A program made the translations under genes and the position numbers. Below the pieces are notes generated by a model. The model ran no database searches. It was not told the origin of the DNA and saw only the letters and a program-made list of their open reading frames with translations. Below are positions 40,001 through 49,200 of a DNA stretch of 64,000 nt, piece by piece. Every line of letters begins with the position of its first letter. The first letter of the stretch is position 1. The DNA is taken from positions 372,001 to 436,000 of the forward strand of contig NC_044289.2 in the NCBI RefSeq assembly GCF_004027225.2, written 5' to 3'. The stretch comes from Strigops habroptila (taxonomy: Eukaryota > Chordata > Aves > Psittaciformes > Psittacidae).

Positions 40001-41942
40001 AGCTTCTGCCTCAGAGCTCATCTCAATCTCCCCTCTGGCAGGTTAAAGCCATTCCCCCTTGTCCTGTCCCTACAGGCCCTTGTCCAAAGCCCCTCTCCAA
40101 ATTTCTTGTGCCTCTTTAGGTATTAGAAGAGGTCACAAGATTAACTTGCTGACCAGCACAAAGCAAGGAAGAGTGATGTGCTGGAATCCAGATATGCTTC
40201 ACGCATGAGAGGCTTAAGGATGCAGGAAGACAGGAAGCACAGTCATAAGCTCCTTGTTTGGATTTCACAGGTAAGATTTATTAGAAGACAAAGTGCTTGG
40301 CTATTACATTGCCATGAAAAGTCTGCCCCTGGCTGAGATTTATAAGTAATTCTGTAACTAATACTGGAGTGCCATCTCTGAGCCCAGCCACAAGCCACCT
40401 CAGGTACCAAACCTTTACAAAACTGCAAAGAAGAGCATGAGGGAGGAAGAGCTGGCTTGGCAATGGCTTTTTCTCAACTGCTTTGGAGGCACGACATCAC
40501 CAGGGCTGGGTAAGCTGGTAGATGCCTTCAAGGGAACCCAGCGAGAACGCCACAGTTACTGCTGCAAAAATAAACACCAAGTCAACTAATTAGCAGACCA
40601 GGAAGGGCGGTGTATAGGCATGGTGTATAGGCATGTTTCAGGTCAATCCTAGCAGAAAGGGTTCGTTACACACATACACACAGGACACATTTCACCTGCT
40701 GGCAAGTCCCAAATGCACAGACGTGAATTGCCACTTCCCAAGAGTTAAACGTTTTGCTCAAAGTTAGTGAGCAAGTTTGAGGTTCCTGCTGTAGCACCTC
40801 TTCAGACCTGACCACAGAGGTGTTCTGGCACCAGCACAGACACTGGAACTCAACAAACTGGTTTTGCAAAACCAGATGTTGTTACTGAATATTTTGATTT
40901 TTACAACAGAAGCCCTGCAATACTCAAGGTTTTAGTCCTGTTGTCTTACACGAGTCATTTCAAAGTAATTTACCATAATATTCCTGTGCCAGTCCCCATA
41001 AAATTAATATATTTTTTTTAACCTCAAACTTTGCCTGGGATCATTTAAAGATTTCCTTTCTTGCTTCTACACACAAGGTCAAAGCAGACTGGGAAAAATG
41101 ACAAGTCAGACAGAACCATGAAAATGTGAGCTATGGTTAGAAATAGAATGACTGTGAGTACATTCACACAAAACAAACAGATTTTGATTACTGCAGCATG
41201 GAAATGTTCTGAAACTTAATGCAATTCCTAAGTTGATACAAGTATACATTAGATGAAGTCTTAAGTTCTTTAATGTCCAGTAAGTACACAAAGAGTATGG
41301 CGTTTGTCAAGCAAAGTTGTTAAAATTTCAGTTCCAGCCTTTAGTACATATGCTTTGCACGATATTTATAAATAAGCAGTTCTTGCCTTCATACAGCTCT
41401 GCAAATCACTGAACAGCCTTCAAGCCCCACAAGCTGCCAGGGCAGCATTACCGCTGAATCTCAAGGGAATACACAGTCTGCATTTTAGCGTCCCCCCGGC
41501 CCCAGTCCCACTTCCACAGCTTGCTGCACTCATAGAATCCCAGGCTGGGTTGTGTTGGAAGGGACCTTAAAGCTCATCCAGTTCCAACCCCCTGCCACGG
41601 GCACTCGTCCCAGTTACAGAGTTAATTGAAAATAAAAAAGAAACAAGAGGGGGGTAACAGGTCTCATTTCAGGGTGAAGACAGTCAAAGCAATGGTTTAA
41701 AGATCATACTGTAGCCTGTTCACCTCTAGAAAACCACCTTGCTTCCACGTATCCTGCCGCCGGTGCTGCCCTACCTCTGCGCCCTACCGGGGGGAGGAAG
41801 AGGAGCAGCGACCACCCCGTACCCCGCGACCGCGCTCCCCGTACCTGCCGAGGCTGCCGAGCCGGGCAGGCGCCAGCACCTCCCGGGGCCTGGGGATCCC
41901 ACTGCTGGCTACGCCGGAGCCAGCCGAGCCGCGTTCAGCCAT
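12924..41942 (-). CDS. ARHGAP40: ARHGAP40 whole gene, 15 coding exons, 663 aa RhoGAP protein
   Basis: Predicted Rho GTPase-activating protein that speeds GTP hydrolysis by Rho-family GTPases in the cytoplasm. Fifteen exons with GT-AG borders join in phase from ATG at 41942 to TAA at 12924, giving 663 residues. Order in the protein: an Ala/Gly/Ser-rich start (1-32); a family-typical segment with SMDSFWLEVENI near residue 60; a central conserved region (about 230-300); the RhoGAP domain (about 305-510), with arginine finger R350 in GILRVSG, K389/R393 in SGLLKRFIREL and N470 in MAPNLF; then a conserved C-terminal domain ending YPRVF. The arrangement is that of ARHGAP18, ARHGAP28 and ARHGAP40. 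The 40 assignment rests on the adjacent ADIG and ACTR5. All expected catalytic residues are present and there is no frameshift, so the gene looks functional. Introns range from about 110 bp to 9 kb. Confidence 0.93.
13978..14180 (-). mobile_element. CR1 LINE fragment in ARHGAP40 intron 14
   Basis: Reverse CR1 3' end from GTAGAATCCCAGGCTGG to CACCCTCACAGGGAAGA. It lies in the same strand sense as the gene. Confidence 0.93.
14447..14502 (-). CDS. ARHGAP40: ARHGAP40 exon 14 (residues 610-628)
   Basis: Short exon, acceptor TTTCTCTCTGCAG|TAACAAC, donor ATTG|GTAAGT, phase 2 in and phase 1 out. It encodes NNSMECTNLLLYEVGGNI. The intron after it (13031-14446) contains a CR1 at 13978-14180. Confidence 0.92.
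15397..15525 (+). mobile_element. CR1 LINE 3'-end fragment in ARHGAP40 intron 13
   Basis: From CAAGGCCAGGTCAGATGGGG to CATTCTAGGATTCTTTGATC; forward, so antisense to the gene. Confidence 0.92.
15621..15781 (-). CDS. ARHGAP40: ARHGAP40 exon 13 (residues 557-609)
   Basis: Acceptor GCCTTGTTTAG|CCTTGC, donor AAGTG|GTAAAT, phase 0 in and phase 2 out. It encodes KIVKVHASLLLKDPLEVHL and VADVLRQFQKN, part of the conserved C-terminal domain of this family (function unknown to me). The following intron (14503-15620) holds a CR1 at 15397-15525. Confidence 0.93.
16216..16735 (+). mobile_element. CR1 LINE fragment, long copy in ARHGAP40 intron 12
   Basis: About 520 bp, from ATCCAGCTCTGGGACAAC through GGAGCTGCTGGAGCAAGTCC to the full tail ATTCTATGATTCTATGA. 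It mirrors the long copy at 1671-2215. Confidence 0.96.
17024..17072 (-). mobile_element. CR1 LINE terminal fragment
   Basis: Only about 50 bp: TCATAGAATGGTTTGGGTTG to GAGATCATCTAGTTC, a 3' tail of an older CR1 type (GAGATCATC in place of the AGCTCATCC of the main group). Confidence 0.85.
17871..18011 (-). CDS. ARHGAP40: ARHGAP40 exon 12 (residues 510-556)
   Basis: Acceptor CCATTGCCCAG|GTCTCC, donor GAG|GTGAGC, phase 0 on both sides. It encodes VSSFLVAQVRKLNESNSKR, then a Lys-rich helix containing KRIKHLLRKIHADKDKVKK. It is the basic linker after the GAP domain. The next intron (15782-17870) contains a CR1 of about 520 bp and a short CR1 end at 17024-17072. Confidence 0.94.
18271..18477 (-). 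CDS. ARHGAP40: ARHGAP40 exon 11 (residues 441-509), end of the GAP domain
   Basis: Acceptor CCTCTCTTTAG|GCTCTA, donor ACA|GTAAGT, phase 0 on both sides. It encodes ALLEFLSKVVARENNNKMNL, WNVSTVMAPNLF and a charged PEGKEKQLAEGAADVVRMM. The Asn of APNLF (residue 470) matches the conserved Asn of RhoGAP domains. This is the longest conserved exon and the easiest one to recognise. Confidence 0.98.
19616..19698 (-). CDS. ARHGAP40: ARHGAP40 exon 10 (residues 413-440)
   Basis: Acceptor CTCCCTCATTAG|ATATTCC, donor AAG|GTAACT, phase 1 in and phase 0 out. It encodes IPDLKQRLQALNLLILILPE and NRNTLK, the Leu-rich helix that in RhoGAPs precedes the ALLEFL segment. The intron after it (18478-19615) has a T-rich stretch near 19160-19190 and no other feature. 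Confidence 0.95.
20334..20710 (-). mobile_element. CR1 LINE fragment in ARHGAP40 intron 9
   Basis: Reverse copy from GCATCACAGACTGGTTTGGG to CTTCTCTTCTCCAAGCTGAA, about 375 bp. Confidence 0.95.
20862..21021 (-). CDS. ARHGAP40: ARHGAP40 exon 9 (residues 360-412), GAP core
   Basis: Acceptor TTTTCTGGATAG|AGTCTG, donor CAAA|GTGAGT, phase 0 in and phase 1 out. It encodes the classic DVSGLLKRFIRELPAPLLT motif, which binds the GTPase and positions the finger. The following intron (19699-20861) contains a CR1 at 20334-20710, about 150 bp from this exon. Confidence 0.97.
21134..21176. repeat. Short direct duplication in ARHGAP40 intron 8
   Basis: CACAGCAGACACTCCCAGA occurs twice, 24 bases apart start to start. 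It looks like a local slippage duplication. Confidence 0.8.
21310..21387 (-). CDS. ARHGAP40: ARHGAP40 exon 8 (residues 334-359), arginine finger exon
   Basis: Acceptor TTTAATAG|CTGCTA, donor AAG|GTATGA, phase 0 on both sides. It encodes LEKRGLETEGILRVSGSQ. The Arg in GILRVSG (residue 350) aligns with the catalytic arginine finger of RhoGAPs, so the domain should be active. The intron after it (21022-21309) carries a direct duplication of about 20 bp. Confidence 0.97.
21501..21592 (-). CDS. ARHGAP40: ARHGAP40 exon 7 (residues 303-333), start of the RhoGAP domain
   Basis: Acceptor TTCTGTTGTAG|ATAAAA, donor GCA|GTAAGT, phase 1 in and phase 0 out. It encodes RLFGVPLNTLLENDQ and PNTKVPLIL, the FGVPL-type opening of RhoGAP domains. 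The next intron is about 110 bp. Confidence 0.96.
21962..22127 (-). CDS. ARHGAP40: ARHGAP40 exon 6 (residues 248-302)
   Basis: Acceptor TTTCCTTAG|AAATTT, donor ACAG|GTTAGT, phase 0 in and phase 1 out. It encodes KFKIPKGRLGVTRIGDLSAQ and a helix rich in Leu (LALIELTALCDILGFEL), a strongly conserved block just before the GAP domain in the ARHGAP18/28/40 family. The intron after it (21593-21961) has a short CA/A-rich tract near 21930 and nothing else. Confidence 0.95.
22232..22735 (-). mobile_element. CR1 LINE fragment of a second subfamily, intron 5
   Basis: Reverse copy of about 500 bp with subfamily marks AAGGTCATCGAGTTCCAACC, CCATCCAACCTGCCCTTG and TCTTCATACAGGAGGTGCTG. It matches the element at the right edge of the window and not the main group. 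Confidence 0.95.
23262..23413 (-). CDS. ARHGAP40: ARHGAP40 exon 5 (residues 197-247)
   Basis: Acceptor CTCCTCTGTAG|CAGAAACC, donor ACT|GTAAGC, phase 1 in and phase 0 out. It encodes a segment starting ETQDYSCTVRNPGKEEMF and ending KLKDGNALT, part of the conserved region before the GAP domain. The next intron (22128-23261) holds a CR1 of a second type at 22232-22735. Confidence 0.92.
24074..24149 (-). CDS. ARHGAP40: ARHGAP40 exon 4 (residues 172-196)
   Basis: Short exon, acceptor TTATTTTTCAG|GTGACAG, donor AGAA|GTAAGA, phase 0 in and phase 1 out. It encodes VTAAEKKESSPDQLWHSR and a few more residues, hydrophilic and probably unstructured. Its length of 76 bases is exactly what phase continuity between exons 3 and 5 needs. 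The following intron (23414-24073) shows nothing else. Confidence 0.85.
24747..25128 (+). mobile_element. CR1 LINE fragment in ARHGAP40 intron 3
   Basis: Forward copy from about GAGGACTGAGAAGAGAAC to CAGTCTGGGATTCTGTGAT. Confidence 0.95.
27378..27595 (-). CDS. ARHGAP40: ARHGAP40 exon 3 (residues 99-171)
   Basis: Acceptor GCGTCGCAG|AGGG, donor GAG|GTATGC, phase 1 in and phase 0 out. It encodes an acidic start (EGEAEAEWLQDAGL), the stretch TLTKTQAAAVQRRLDTY and a basic SRSRRRNKHAVRDVRDIFG. The Arg/Lys cluster resembles a basic linker seen before the central region in ARHGAP18-type proteins. The next intron (24150-27377) is AT-rich and holds one CR1. Confidence 0.93.
28968..29275 (-). mobile_element. 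CR1 LINE fragment in ARHGAP40 intron 2
   Basis: Reverse copy starting AGAATCCTAGAATGG and ending in GCCCTTGTCCAAAGCCCC plus a few bases. Confidence 0.95.
29533..29765 (+). mobile_element. CR1 LINE fragment, inverted partner of the previous one
   Basis: Forward copy from GAAGCTAATACGTAGGG to CATTCTGGGATTCCATGATC, about 260 bp from the reverse copy. Confidence 0.94.
31668..31806 (+). mobile_element. CR1 LINE 3'-end fragment in intron 2
   Basis: GCAGTGTCCAAGGCCAGGC to GTCTGTGATTCTATGATC. Confidence 0.93.
32077..32088 (+). repeat. G homopolymer of 12 bases
   Basis: Run of 12 G in intron 2 on the plus strand, C on the transcribed ARHGAP40 RNA. Confidence 0.9.
32555..32590 (+). mobile_element. 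CR1 LINE tail only, next to the exon 2 donor
   Basis: About 36 bp: CCTTCCAACCCAAACCATTC then TATGATTCTATGACC. It is an extremely short 3' end, about 30 bp past the exon 2 donor. Confidence 0.8.
32628..32824 (-). CDS. ARHGAP40: ARHGAP40 exon 2 (residues 33-98)
   Basis: Acceptor TACCAG|AAAT, donor GAAG|GTAAGTT, phase 2 in and phase 1 out. It encodes the family signature SMDSFWLEVENIKQ. It also carries an internal ATG (MSQLPPK, at 32808) with a good context that could serve as the start if another, non-coding first exon were used. The following intron (27596-32627) contains four CR1 pieces, one of them a CR1 tail only about 30 bp past the donor, and a GC-richer stretch near 30.7-31.2 kb without convincing coding signal. 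Confidence 0.93.
33579..33595 (+). repeat. A homopolymer of 17 bases
   Basis: Run of 17 A in intron 1 of ARHGAP40. Confidence 0.9.
33708..33762. repeat. Imperfect tandem duplication
   Basis: TTCATTCCAGAAAG followed by (CC)ATTATTAGC occurs twice in a row, about 28 bases each, one copy lacking two bases. Confidence 0.75.
33788..34160 (-). mobile_element. CR1 LINE fragment in ARHGAP40 intron 1
   Basis: Reverse copy from AAGAATCCCAGACTAGTTTG to CACGAACCTTTGCTTCTCC. Confidence 0.95.
34161..34255 (-). mobile_element. Older CR1 piece fused to the previous copy
   Basis: GATGCAGCCCAGCAT occurs twice, then GGTTGGCTTTCTGGGCTGCA. From memory this comes from a more 5' part of CR1, so it is out of order relative to the adjoining copy: either a composite insertion or a large internal deletion. 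Confidence 0.65.
39792..40127 (-). mobile_element. CR1 LINE fragment with the GGGAAAAGTC variant
   Basis: Reverse copy from ATCATCATAGACTCTTAGG. It carries CTGGGAAAAGTCTGTGCC where most copies have CTGGGCACCCTGTGCC. Confidence 0.95.
40609..40634. repeat. Two-copy 13-bp tandem repeat
   Basis: GGTGTATAGGCAT repeated twice in ARHGAP40 intron 1. Confidence 0.8.
41531..41606 (-). mobile_element. CR1 LINE 3'-end fragment near the ARHGAP40 promoter
   Basis: About 75 bp from TCATAGAATCCCAGGCTGG to CCCCCTGCCACGGGCA, about 240 bp inside intron 1 from exon 1. Confidence 0.92.
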
Positions 41943-42200
41943 GTCCCAGCGGGGAGGAGAGCGGCGGTCCGTCCACCCGCTCCCCGCCACACGCCGCTGT
42001 CGAACGGAGGAGCCGCTGCCAATGCCGCGCGGTGACAACCAAGCGCTGCTCCGTGTCACACGCGAGGTGCCGACCGGGTGGCCGCGAGCATCCTGTCCTT
42101 CCTCCGGGCTGCCCAAGCAGGGGCCCGCCTCCAGCGCTCCGAGCGAGCAGAGACTAGCGACGAGTTATTGCCAAGCCCGGGCTGAAGCTAAGGCTTGCTA
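41740..42200 (-). promoter_or_regulatory. CpG island at the ARHGAP40 start
   Basis: This stretch is markedly GC- and CpG-rich compared with the AT-rich flanks. It surrounds the first coding exon of ARHGAP40 and runs about 250 bp upstream of its ATG. An inverted CCAAT (ATTGGC on the minus strand) lies near 42020. No TATA box was evident, as is usual for such promoters. Confidence 0.8.
41845..41942 (-). CDS. ARHGAP40: ARHGAP40 exon 1 (coding part, residues 1-32)
   Basis: Starts at an ATG with a strong context (G at -3, G at +4) and reads MAERGSAGSG, then ends at CAG|GTACGG in phase 2 (AG left over). The AG plus the first A of exon 2 restores an Arg codon. The frame stays open upstream without a further ATG, so this start is preferred. 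It sits within a CpG island, which fits a first exon. The following intron (32825-41844) holds CR1 pieces, a 17-base A run at 33579-33595 and no other exon that I could find. Confidence 0.8.
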
Positions 42201-43563
42201 AACACTAACTCAAGCCTCAGCCACGTGAAAAAGTCACTCCCAAAAGCAGCACTGGGAAGGAGGAGCCAAACAGCGTATTTGCTCCTCAAAACTGTACTTA
42301 TCTGAAGTAACAGAACATCAAGAAAAGCACAAAGTATCTGCCGGGGAGGGCTGCAGCAAAAAACACCGAGTGCTTTTTTACAAAGTAAATTCAGCATTTC
42401 CTGAGTAGTAAGTAAATCCCAGCTGCGTGCAGACACTCGTGTTGAAGGAGCAGCATAAACCAGAACATCCACGGAGAGTATTCAGCAAGATGCAGATCCT
42501 CCTTTAAAATATCATCAACAAGTGACACAGAAAGGGTGAAAGAAATCGGATACCCAGAGCCATCTACAACAGGTTTTGTTCTTTCCTTGTTATTTTCTCC
42601 ACCAAACCTCCTTTCACAGTGTTTCTGTAACTTCCCTTTCTTCTAGTATTTACTATTCCTAATCCCAAAGTTAAAGGGACAAGTCATTTACTTAAAGTCT
42701 CCTCAGCGAAGGCAGGCAAAGCTTCTCCAGCACAAGTAATAAGCCCGCTCCAGGTTTCTAATATTCCCAGTAAGACCGAATCTATGGCTCAGTCTCCTCT
42801 GCCCCGATGGCTTCAGGGGCAGCAACAGTATTTTAGAGACAATCCCTCTTAAAAGCAATGCAAAGAGGCCAGCTCAGGTTTGTTCCTTACCCACTGACAC
42901 AGCCATTTTCCAGCCACTGCTTTAGTCCAGCCACTTCCACCCCACCTTGTGAATGTGCAGGCACTTTGCTGCAGAAGGAATGCTGCTCGATCCCAAACTT
43001 CAGTCCGCAGTGGCAAGCAGAGGAAGGATATTTGGTGTGGGACGCTCACAACTCCTCACACTAAGTATGCCAAAACATGCATGGGAATCCCTTCCTCTCC
43101 CCCTCTTTCTTTTCCTATCCCCAATTCCTGCAGAACTTTTTTCCTCCCCCCAAAAGTTTAGACACGATGAAGGAAAGCAGGAGGAGAGCCCTCTAGCAAG
43201 AAGTAACAACCCTGTGAAGAAGGGTATTTCTCCAGGTAACTGAAGGTGCCTGTGGGAAAGCATTTCTTCACACTGGAGTCAGAGCCAGCTTCCCCTGGCT
43301 CCCTCCTGTTCCCGGTAAACCCACAAGCTTTGCATACACAGTGTTTCATATTTCTTATTTAGCTTATTCACTACAAGGGGTACTAATGAGAATTATAAGG
43401 GATACAATTCCAAGCTCAGGTTATCCATATAGCTCCTCCTCCATCAGCTCCAAAGCAAGACAAACTGCAGGATGTACCAGCTTGTGACATCCACAGTTAT
43501 AACCAAACCCATCCATGAGCCACAGCTTTTACAACAGCACCAAATTACACATAGGCAGCATAT

Positions 43564-43775
43564 TATCCCAGACTGGTTTGTGTTGGAAGGGACCTTAAAG
43601 CTCATCCAGCTCCAAGCCCCTGCCACGGGCAGGGACACCTTCCACTAGAGCAGATTGCTCCAAGCCCCTGTGTCCAACCTGGCCTCGAACACTGCCAGGG
43701 ATGGGGCAGCCACAGCTTCTCTGGGAAAAGTCTGTGCCAGCGCCTCAGCACCCTCACAGGGAAGAGCTTCTGCCT
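43564..43775 (-). mobile_element. CR1 LINE fragment with the GGGAAAAGTC variant
   Basis: Reverse copy from TATCCCAGACTGG to AGGGAAGAGCTTCTGCC, sharing the GGGAAAAGTCTGTGCC mark. Confidence 0.95.
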
Positions 43776-45787
43776 AATATCTAATTATATAAATTCATGT
43801 AATAAAGACCTTAGCAATGTGCACAGAGCAAGTTGAAACAGTTCTGATGCTTTTATTCAGGTATGCAGACAACAGCTGCTGCAAAGCCACATCGGCCATA
43901 TGCAGACCATCATATGTGCCCATACAAACTGCCCAGGATTTGACACATAGGAGAGGAAGGAGAGACAATAAAAACATCCATAAAAGATGTGGCTGCCCTA
44001 AACTTTGCTGGTTTTACACACTCAGGAAAGTGTTATTCTCCCCAGGGAGCACCCAGCCTTTCCAAAGGGCTTGCCAGCAAGTGCACCTTGCTCTCAAACA
44101 AGCGGTTGGGTTTCAAGCAATTCCTTCTCCTGTACACAAAAGCACATCTAAGCTGCCAGTACTGCAAGTAGATGGGCACAGCAGCCCACAACTACATTTC
44201 TTTTATCCCTCAGTAGTGAGTTCCTTCTCATCACATTTCCTTCAGCCAGCTGCCTGTCCTTTTTGACCAGCAGATCACCAGACTGATAGGCTGTCAGTCA
44301 CTTGTACAAGTGAGCTTCATAGTAGGGGTCTCTAACACTGGAGAAACAATTCAGCTGGGGTTGTTGCACAACTGAGGCAAATTTAAAGTATCCAGAATGA
44401 AAAGAGCATTCTTTAACAGTACATTCAGTTTTCGTTACTCATATAAAGCACCACACAAGCATTACTGAAGGTTTAAGATCTCTGTGGATAACAGCTGCAT
44501 TACCACCTACAGCCTTTCACACACTCACTCTTGTCTGGACTTCGGTTATTCATGGTATTTGAGAGAATAATCAGCAAATTTATTTCCTAGCTTGTGAGAA
44601 AAGATATGGAGGAATAAGACATGAGGCCAGCTGAGTCTGCATTTTCAGCCAGCGTGATTCAGGATAAATATTTCCACTCCAGTTTCGAGCTCTCCAGCAT
44701 ATTTCATGCACTAGGACAGTCTTCCTGGCGTCATTAGAGATGAGCAAAGCTCAGCAGGACAAGATCGTCTAGATCACAGGAGCTGAATCTTACTCAAATA
44801 CGGAGACAGAGAGACATACAGATGCTCTCAGCAGCCGCTTCACTGAAATGAATCACTGGTACAGGGCCAGCACTGTCATCGTCACAGCTTTTGTGCACAA
44901 GTTATTTCTGAAGGTATCTACACATCCTGTCAGACTGACACAACTTGGCTTGCTCAGTAAAACTGACTTTTTCAGAATCAAAAAGGAGGGAGGAAAAACA
45001 TCCAACATACTTTTGGAAAACTGGGAATTTCAGCTGGGCTGAAACTTCAGGCTGGAGATGAGAAGACTCCAGGAATCCTCTGCCAGACCACCAGCCTGGG
45101 AGACCTGCCCCTGAACACTGCCTGGCAGTACTTGGCATCAGGGCCTTCAGGTCAGCTTGAACACAATGTCCACAAGCCGCACCCCAAGATCTTGCAGCAT
45201 TATGTTCTTCAAGCACCCCCAAAATAATGTGTTACCATGAAAATCAAATGCGAGCAAAAGACACTGCTTTTGAAGACACTGCAACATGAAGTAGAGTGGA
45301 AAAACCTGGACGTAGCTGAGCTCCCTAACATATAATTCTGTTTTCTTCACAGATATGTTTTTACAGAGTGAAATATTAGAAAATATTGAAAAATGTTAAG
45401 AAGGCTTGAAAATATTTATCCCCCCCTCGACCCCATCACATCCCAAGAAAATCCTCAAGCAGTGTTACTCATCCATCATGTGGACCCATTGAGATCAAGA
45501 GATGATTACAGCTTCTGGAGCCACCGAGGCAGGGAGACTACCCAAGCCCCAGTGTGTTGGCAGGCTGTCGGGGAGGCAGGACCCAGCCTGCCACTCAGGT
45601 CTGGGTAAGCAGCATGGCCCCCAGCAGCCAGCCCTGCCCTGCCTGAGCCGGGAGAGCAAACCAGCATCCCTCAGCAGAACAGCATCAACAGAGGCTGCAG
45701 CAACACTCGGGCCCTAAAAGGTGCTTCTGCTCAAGACTTTACTTCTTGAGACGAGACCTAATTTGTCATCTTGGGGGCTCTTCATTG

Positions 45788-46260
45788 TAGAGCTGCTGGA
45801 GCAAGTCCAGAGGAGGCCATGGTGCTGCTGCGAGGGCTGGAGCAGCTCTGCTCTGGAGCCAGGCTGAGAGAGCTGGGCTGGGGCAGCCTGGAGAAGAGAA
45901 GGCTCCTGAAGGGGAGACCTTAGAGCAGCTCCAGTGCCTAAAGGAGCTACAAGAAACCTGGAGAGGGGCTTTGGACAAGGGCCTGTAGGGACAGGACAAG
46001 GGGAATGGCTTTAACCTGCCAGAGGGGAGATTGAGATGAGCTCTGAGGCAGAAGCTCTTCCCTGTGAGGGTGCTGAGGCGCTGGCACAGACTTTTCCCAG
46101 AGAAGCTGTGGCTGCCCCATCCCTGGCAGTGTTCAAGACCAAGTTGGACACAGGGGCTTGGAGCAACCTGCTCTAGTGGAAGGTGTCCCTGCCCATGGCA
46201 GAGGTTGGAACTGGCTGAGCTTTAAGGTCTCTTCCAACACAAACCATTCTATGATTCTGA
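45788..46260 (+). mobile_element. CR1 LINE fragment, long copy with the GGGAAAAGTC variant
   Basis: Forward copy from AGAGCTGCTGGAGCAAGTCC to ACCATTCTATGATTCTGAT. It carries GGCACAGACTTTTCCCAGAG, the complement of the variant. Confidence 0.96.
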
Positions 46261-49200
46261 TCCTACCAGGAAGAGATACAAGCATGGCCATGGGAGCATG
46301 GATATCAACCCAGTGCAAGTGGAGAGGTAAAGTGACACCTTCCCCAACTGCCCAGCATCACCCCCTTCACCCTTCCTGCTCTATCCACACATTGGGTGGC
46401 TCAGACCCAATGATGAACAGTCAGACCTTGCTTACTGTAAAACCCAACCTGCCTGCAGCCACAGCTGTATGTCAGAGCACACAGTCTGTTTTATTGCACC
46501 CAAGAGCTGTAAGAAACAGAGGATTACGACTTCAGCCAACAGACAAACAGCAACAACAGATGCTTCCTCAGCTGAGACTGTTTGTATGCAGATGGCTATT
46601 AATCTCATGTTTAAGAAATAAACAGAGAACAACACCGGGCAAAGAAGGAACCCCTGGTATCTGGCAGGATGCGATGCTGTAGTAGAGCAGGACCAGTAGG
46701 CAGTGAAAGCCAAAGCCATTTCATCATGTCACCATCAGAAGCAGCAGCTGCGAGCAGGGATCTCAACATGACACAGGCCAGTGGTTGGGTACATGGCTGC
46801 CTCCAGCTGCATTTGACAATGTCATGGCTTGGTGGAAGCGAAGGAGGAGGGGAAAAATCTAAAATCATCCACTCTTTAGACAAAGATGTATATTCAGATA
46901 AGTGAACTGCAAGGTTGCTTTAACCTAATTAGTACTGTAAATGTAATTTAAACCAGCCAAAATATTTCCACTGCTCAAGGAAGAGCTACAACAATAGGAG
47001 GAAGCACTAAGACACAGCAGCTATTCTTAATACTCAAAAACACTGATTCTGATGAATAACCAAGACTTGCTTCCTAATTTAAATTGAGTATGTTTCCGCT
47101 TCCTGGGCATTTTCAGACCATATAAAATTAGAAGACTGAGCGGGTTTCCAAGGATGACCTTCTTTGCCTCCCTACTCAAACACATGCCTGACACGTACCG
47201 GCTCCTCAAATTCCCAAGTTCACAGCCCAGCCTGCTTCACAAATCTCATTCTGATTTTTTCAAACTGGATTTTCTGATCCCTCCTGGGAAATGTATGAGG
47301 CAGAGCTACAAATAGGAAGAGCATCAGAAATGGACTATCTTATTCTGCTGTCTCAGTTCTCAGCCCAAAGACATGATATATTAGGTTGTCATCTTGTTTA
47401 TTTCCTGCACCATAATCACAAGCAGCAGGATGGGCTCCACGGGCTGAACTCGCCATGACTCAGTGTGTTTTCGGGCATCCCACAGGAGTTACTGCCCAAA
47501 GAATGACAAACATCCACTCCTGAAAGAAGTCATGCACATGGCACAGCCCCACAGTCAGTGCAGAGTAAACGGTTCAGAGCTTACTAAGGTTATGAGACAA
47601 CTAAACAACAGCTACTCACAGCTTGACTCAGATAAGCTGGAGTTTTAGCAAGGATGGTAAGACAAGGGGAGGGTAAAAGTAGGAGTGACCTGATCCCAGG
47701 TACACAACTAAGCTATTTATTAAGATTAAAAATGAAACACCTAAAGACCAGAGTATGGACAAAGTACAAATGCAATTTTCAAAGCAATGTCTCATTTCGG
47801 TGTTTGGGGGCTTTTTTTGATAGATTTTTATATCTTATAGTTATAAAAACCTCCCCAGAAGTTTTTACATTGGGTCAGACTAATGGAAACCTTTTCAAGA
47901 GATAAGGCTGGAACTCTCCTCTCTGTGTATTGAAGCTTGTCTTATTGAATGATTACAAGAAAAATTAAATTCACTTATCTAAATACTCCAAATTCAAGAT
48001 CTAGAGAAAAATACTTATCCAATAGGTCCCCACACATTGTCCCTACATATGTGGATATAAGACATTTACTTCAGAATGCAATACCGCTGTGCTCATTTGT
48101 GGGTAGGACATCATCCATCAGCCTCCGAGCAGGGGAACATGACGATTCCTACCTCTCAACAGGAGCAGCATTTTTACAGATCCCAATTGCTCAATCAGCA
48201 ATTTCCAAAATAAAAAGAAAATCTAATAAAGCCCAGTAGCAGAAACTTCTATTGAGCAGTCAGGCAGGCAACAGTAAGTGCCAATTACCCCACTCACAAG
48301 CAAGAGCGTGCTTGTACTCAGAATTGCCATCATTTATCCTAACAGGCTTCCGTTCTACTTTATCATCTCTTTAGCAGTAACAGGTCCATCAGGAGGAATC
48401 CAAACTTCTCTGTGTGTGGAGAGATTACAAGTTGCCCATAACTTATATTTATTGATATTCTCCTTGTTTGTCCTTTAGAAGAGAGCTGAGATAGAAACAG
48501 AACTGGGCCCTGCTTTAAAGGCTGAGAAGTTAAAGTCAGCTGTCACTAGTTTTGCTGTGCTGGCACCCTGCTCTGAAGTCACCACACAGAGCTTGTTTGT
48601 ACTAGTTTCATCTATAAATCATGCAACAGCTGGAACAAAACTGGTTGAGATGCTGAACACGATTGCACAATACAGCTCACTGGCTCTTACAGAGCTATTA
48701 GTAGTCAGGAATTTGTTAACTCATTAGAGGAGGGCTTGTTTTTCCAAAATATTCATGACAAAGTTTTATTAGACAAGTCTTCATGAAAACCAGGATTGGA
48801 AGATTTCAGGCATGATCTAGGACCAAACCACGGGATGAAAGAGTTTGCTACAGACATTCCTAAACAGCTTTGTAGTGCAGAATTTAAAGGAAGAAAAACA
48901 CAGGGCAGGTGAGCTTAATGGTGCAAGATCGTCTCAAAGATCAGTTGGGGACTAGAGCAGTGCTTATAAATCCCCGCATGCTGTTCTCTCTTGTATGAAA
49001 ACCCACTGTTCTAACTGCAGGAGATGGGACATTGAAGTCTCAGATGTCAGTGTCAAGAGATGCAGCAAGACAGGTTTTTATTCTTCAGTTTACACCTGGT
49101 GTGCAAGTTCAGAGTAATGCAGCGCTATTGCAAATGCAAAAAGATGACATCTCATACATCATCCACTGGACGAGCGCTGTTGAATTCAGCATGTTAAAGA

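Noticed and set aside
41739-42035. Plus-strand ORF over the ARHGAP40 promoter
   Set aside because: GC-rich shadow frame opposite the real exon 1, without splice support.
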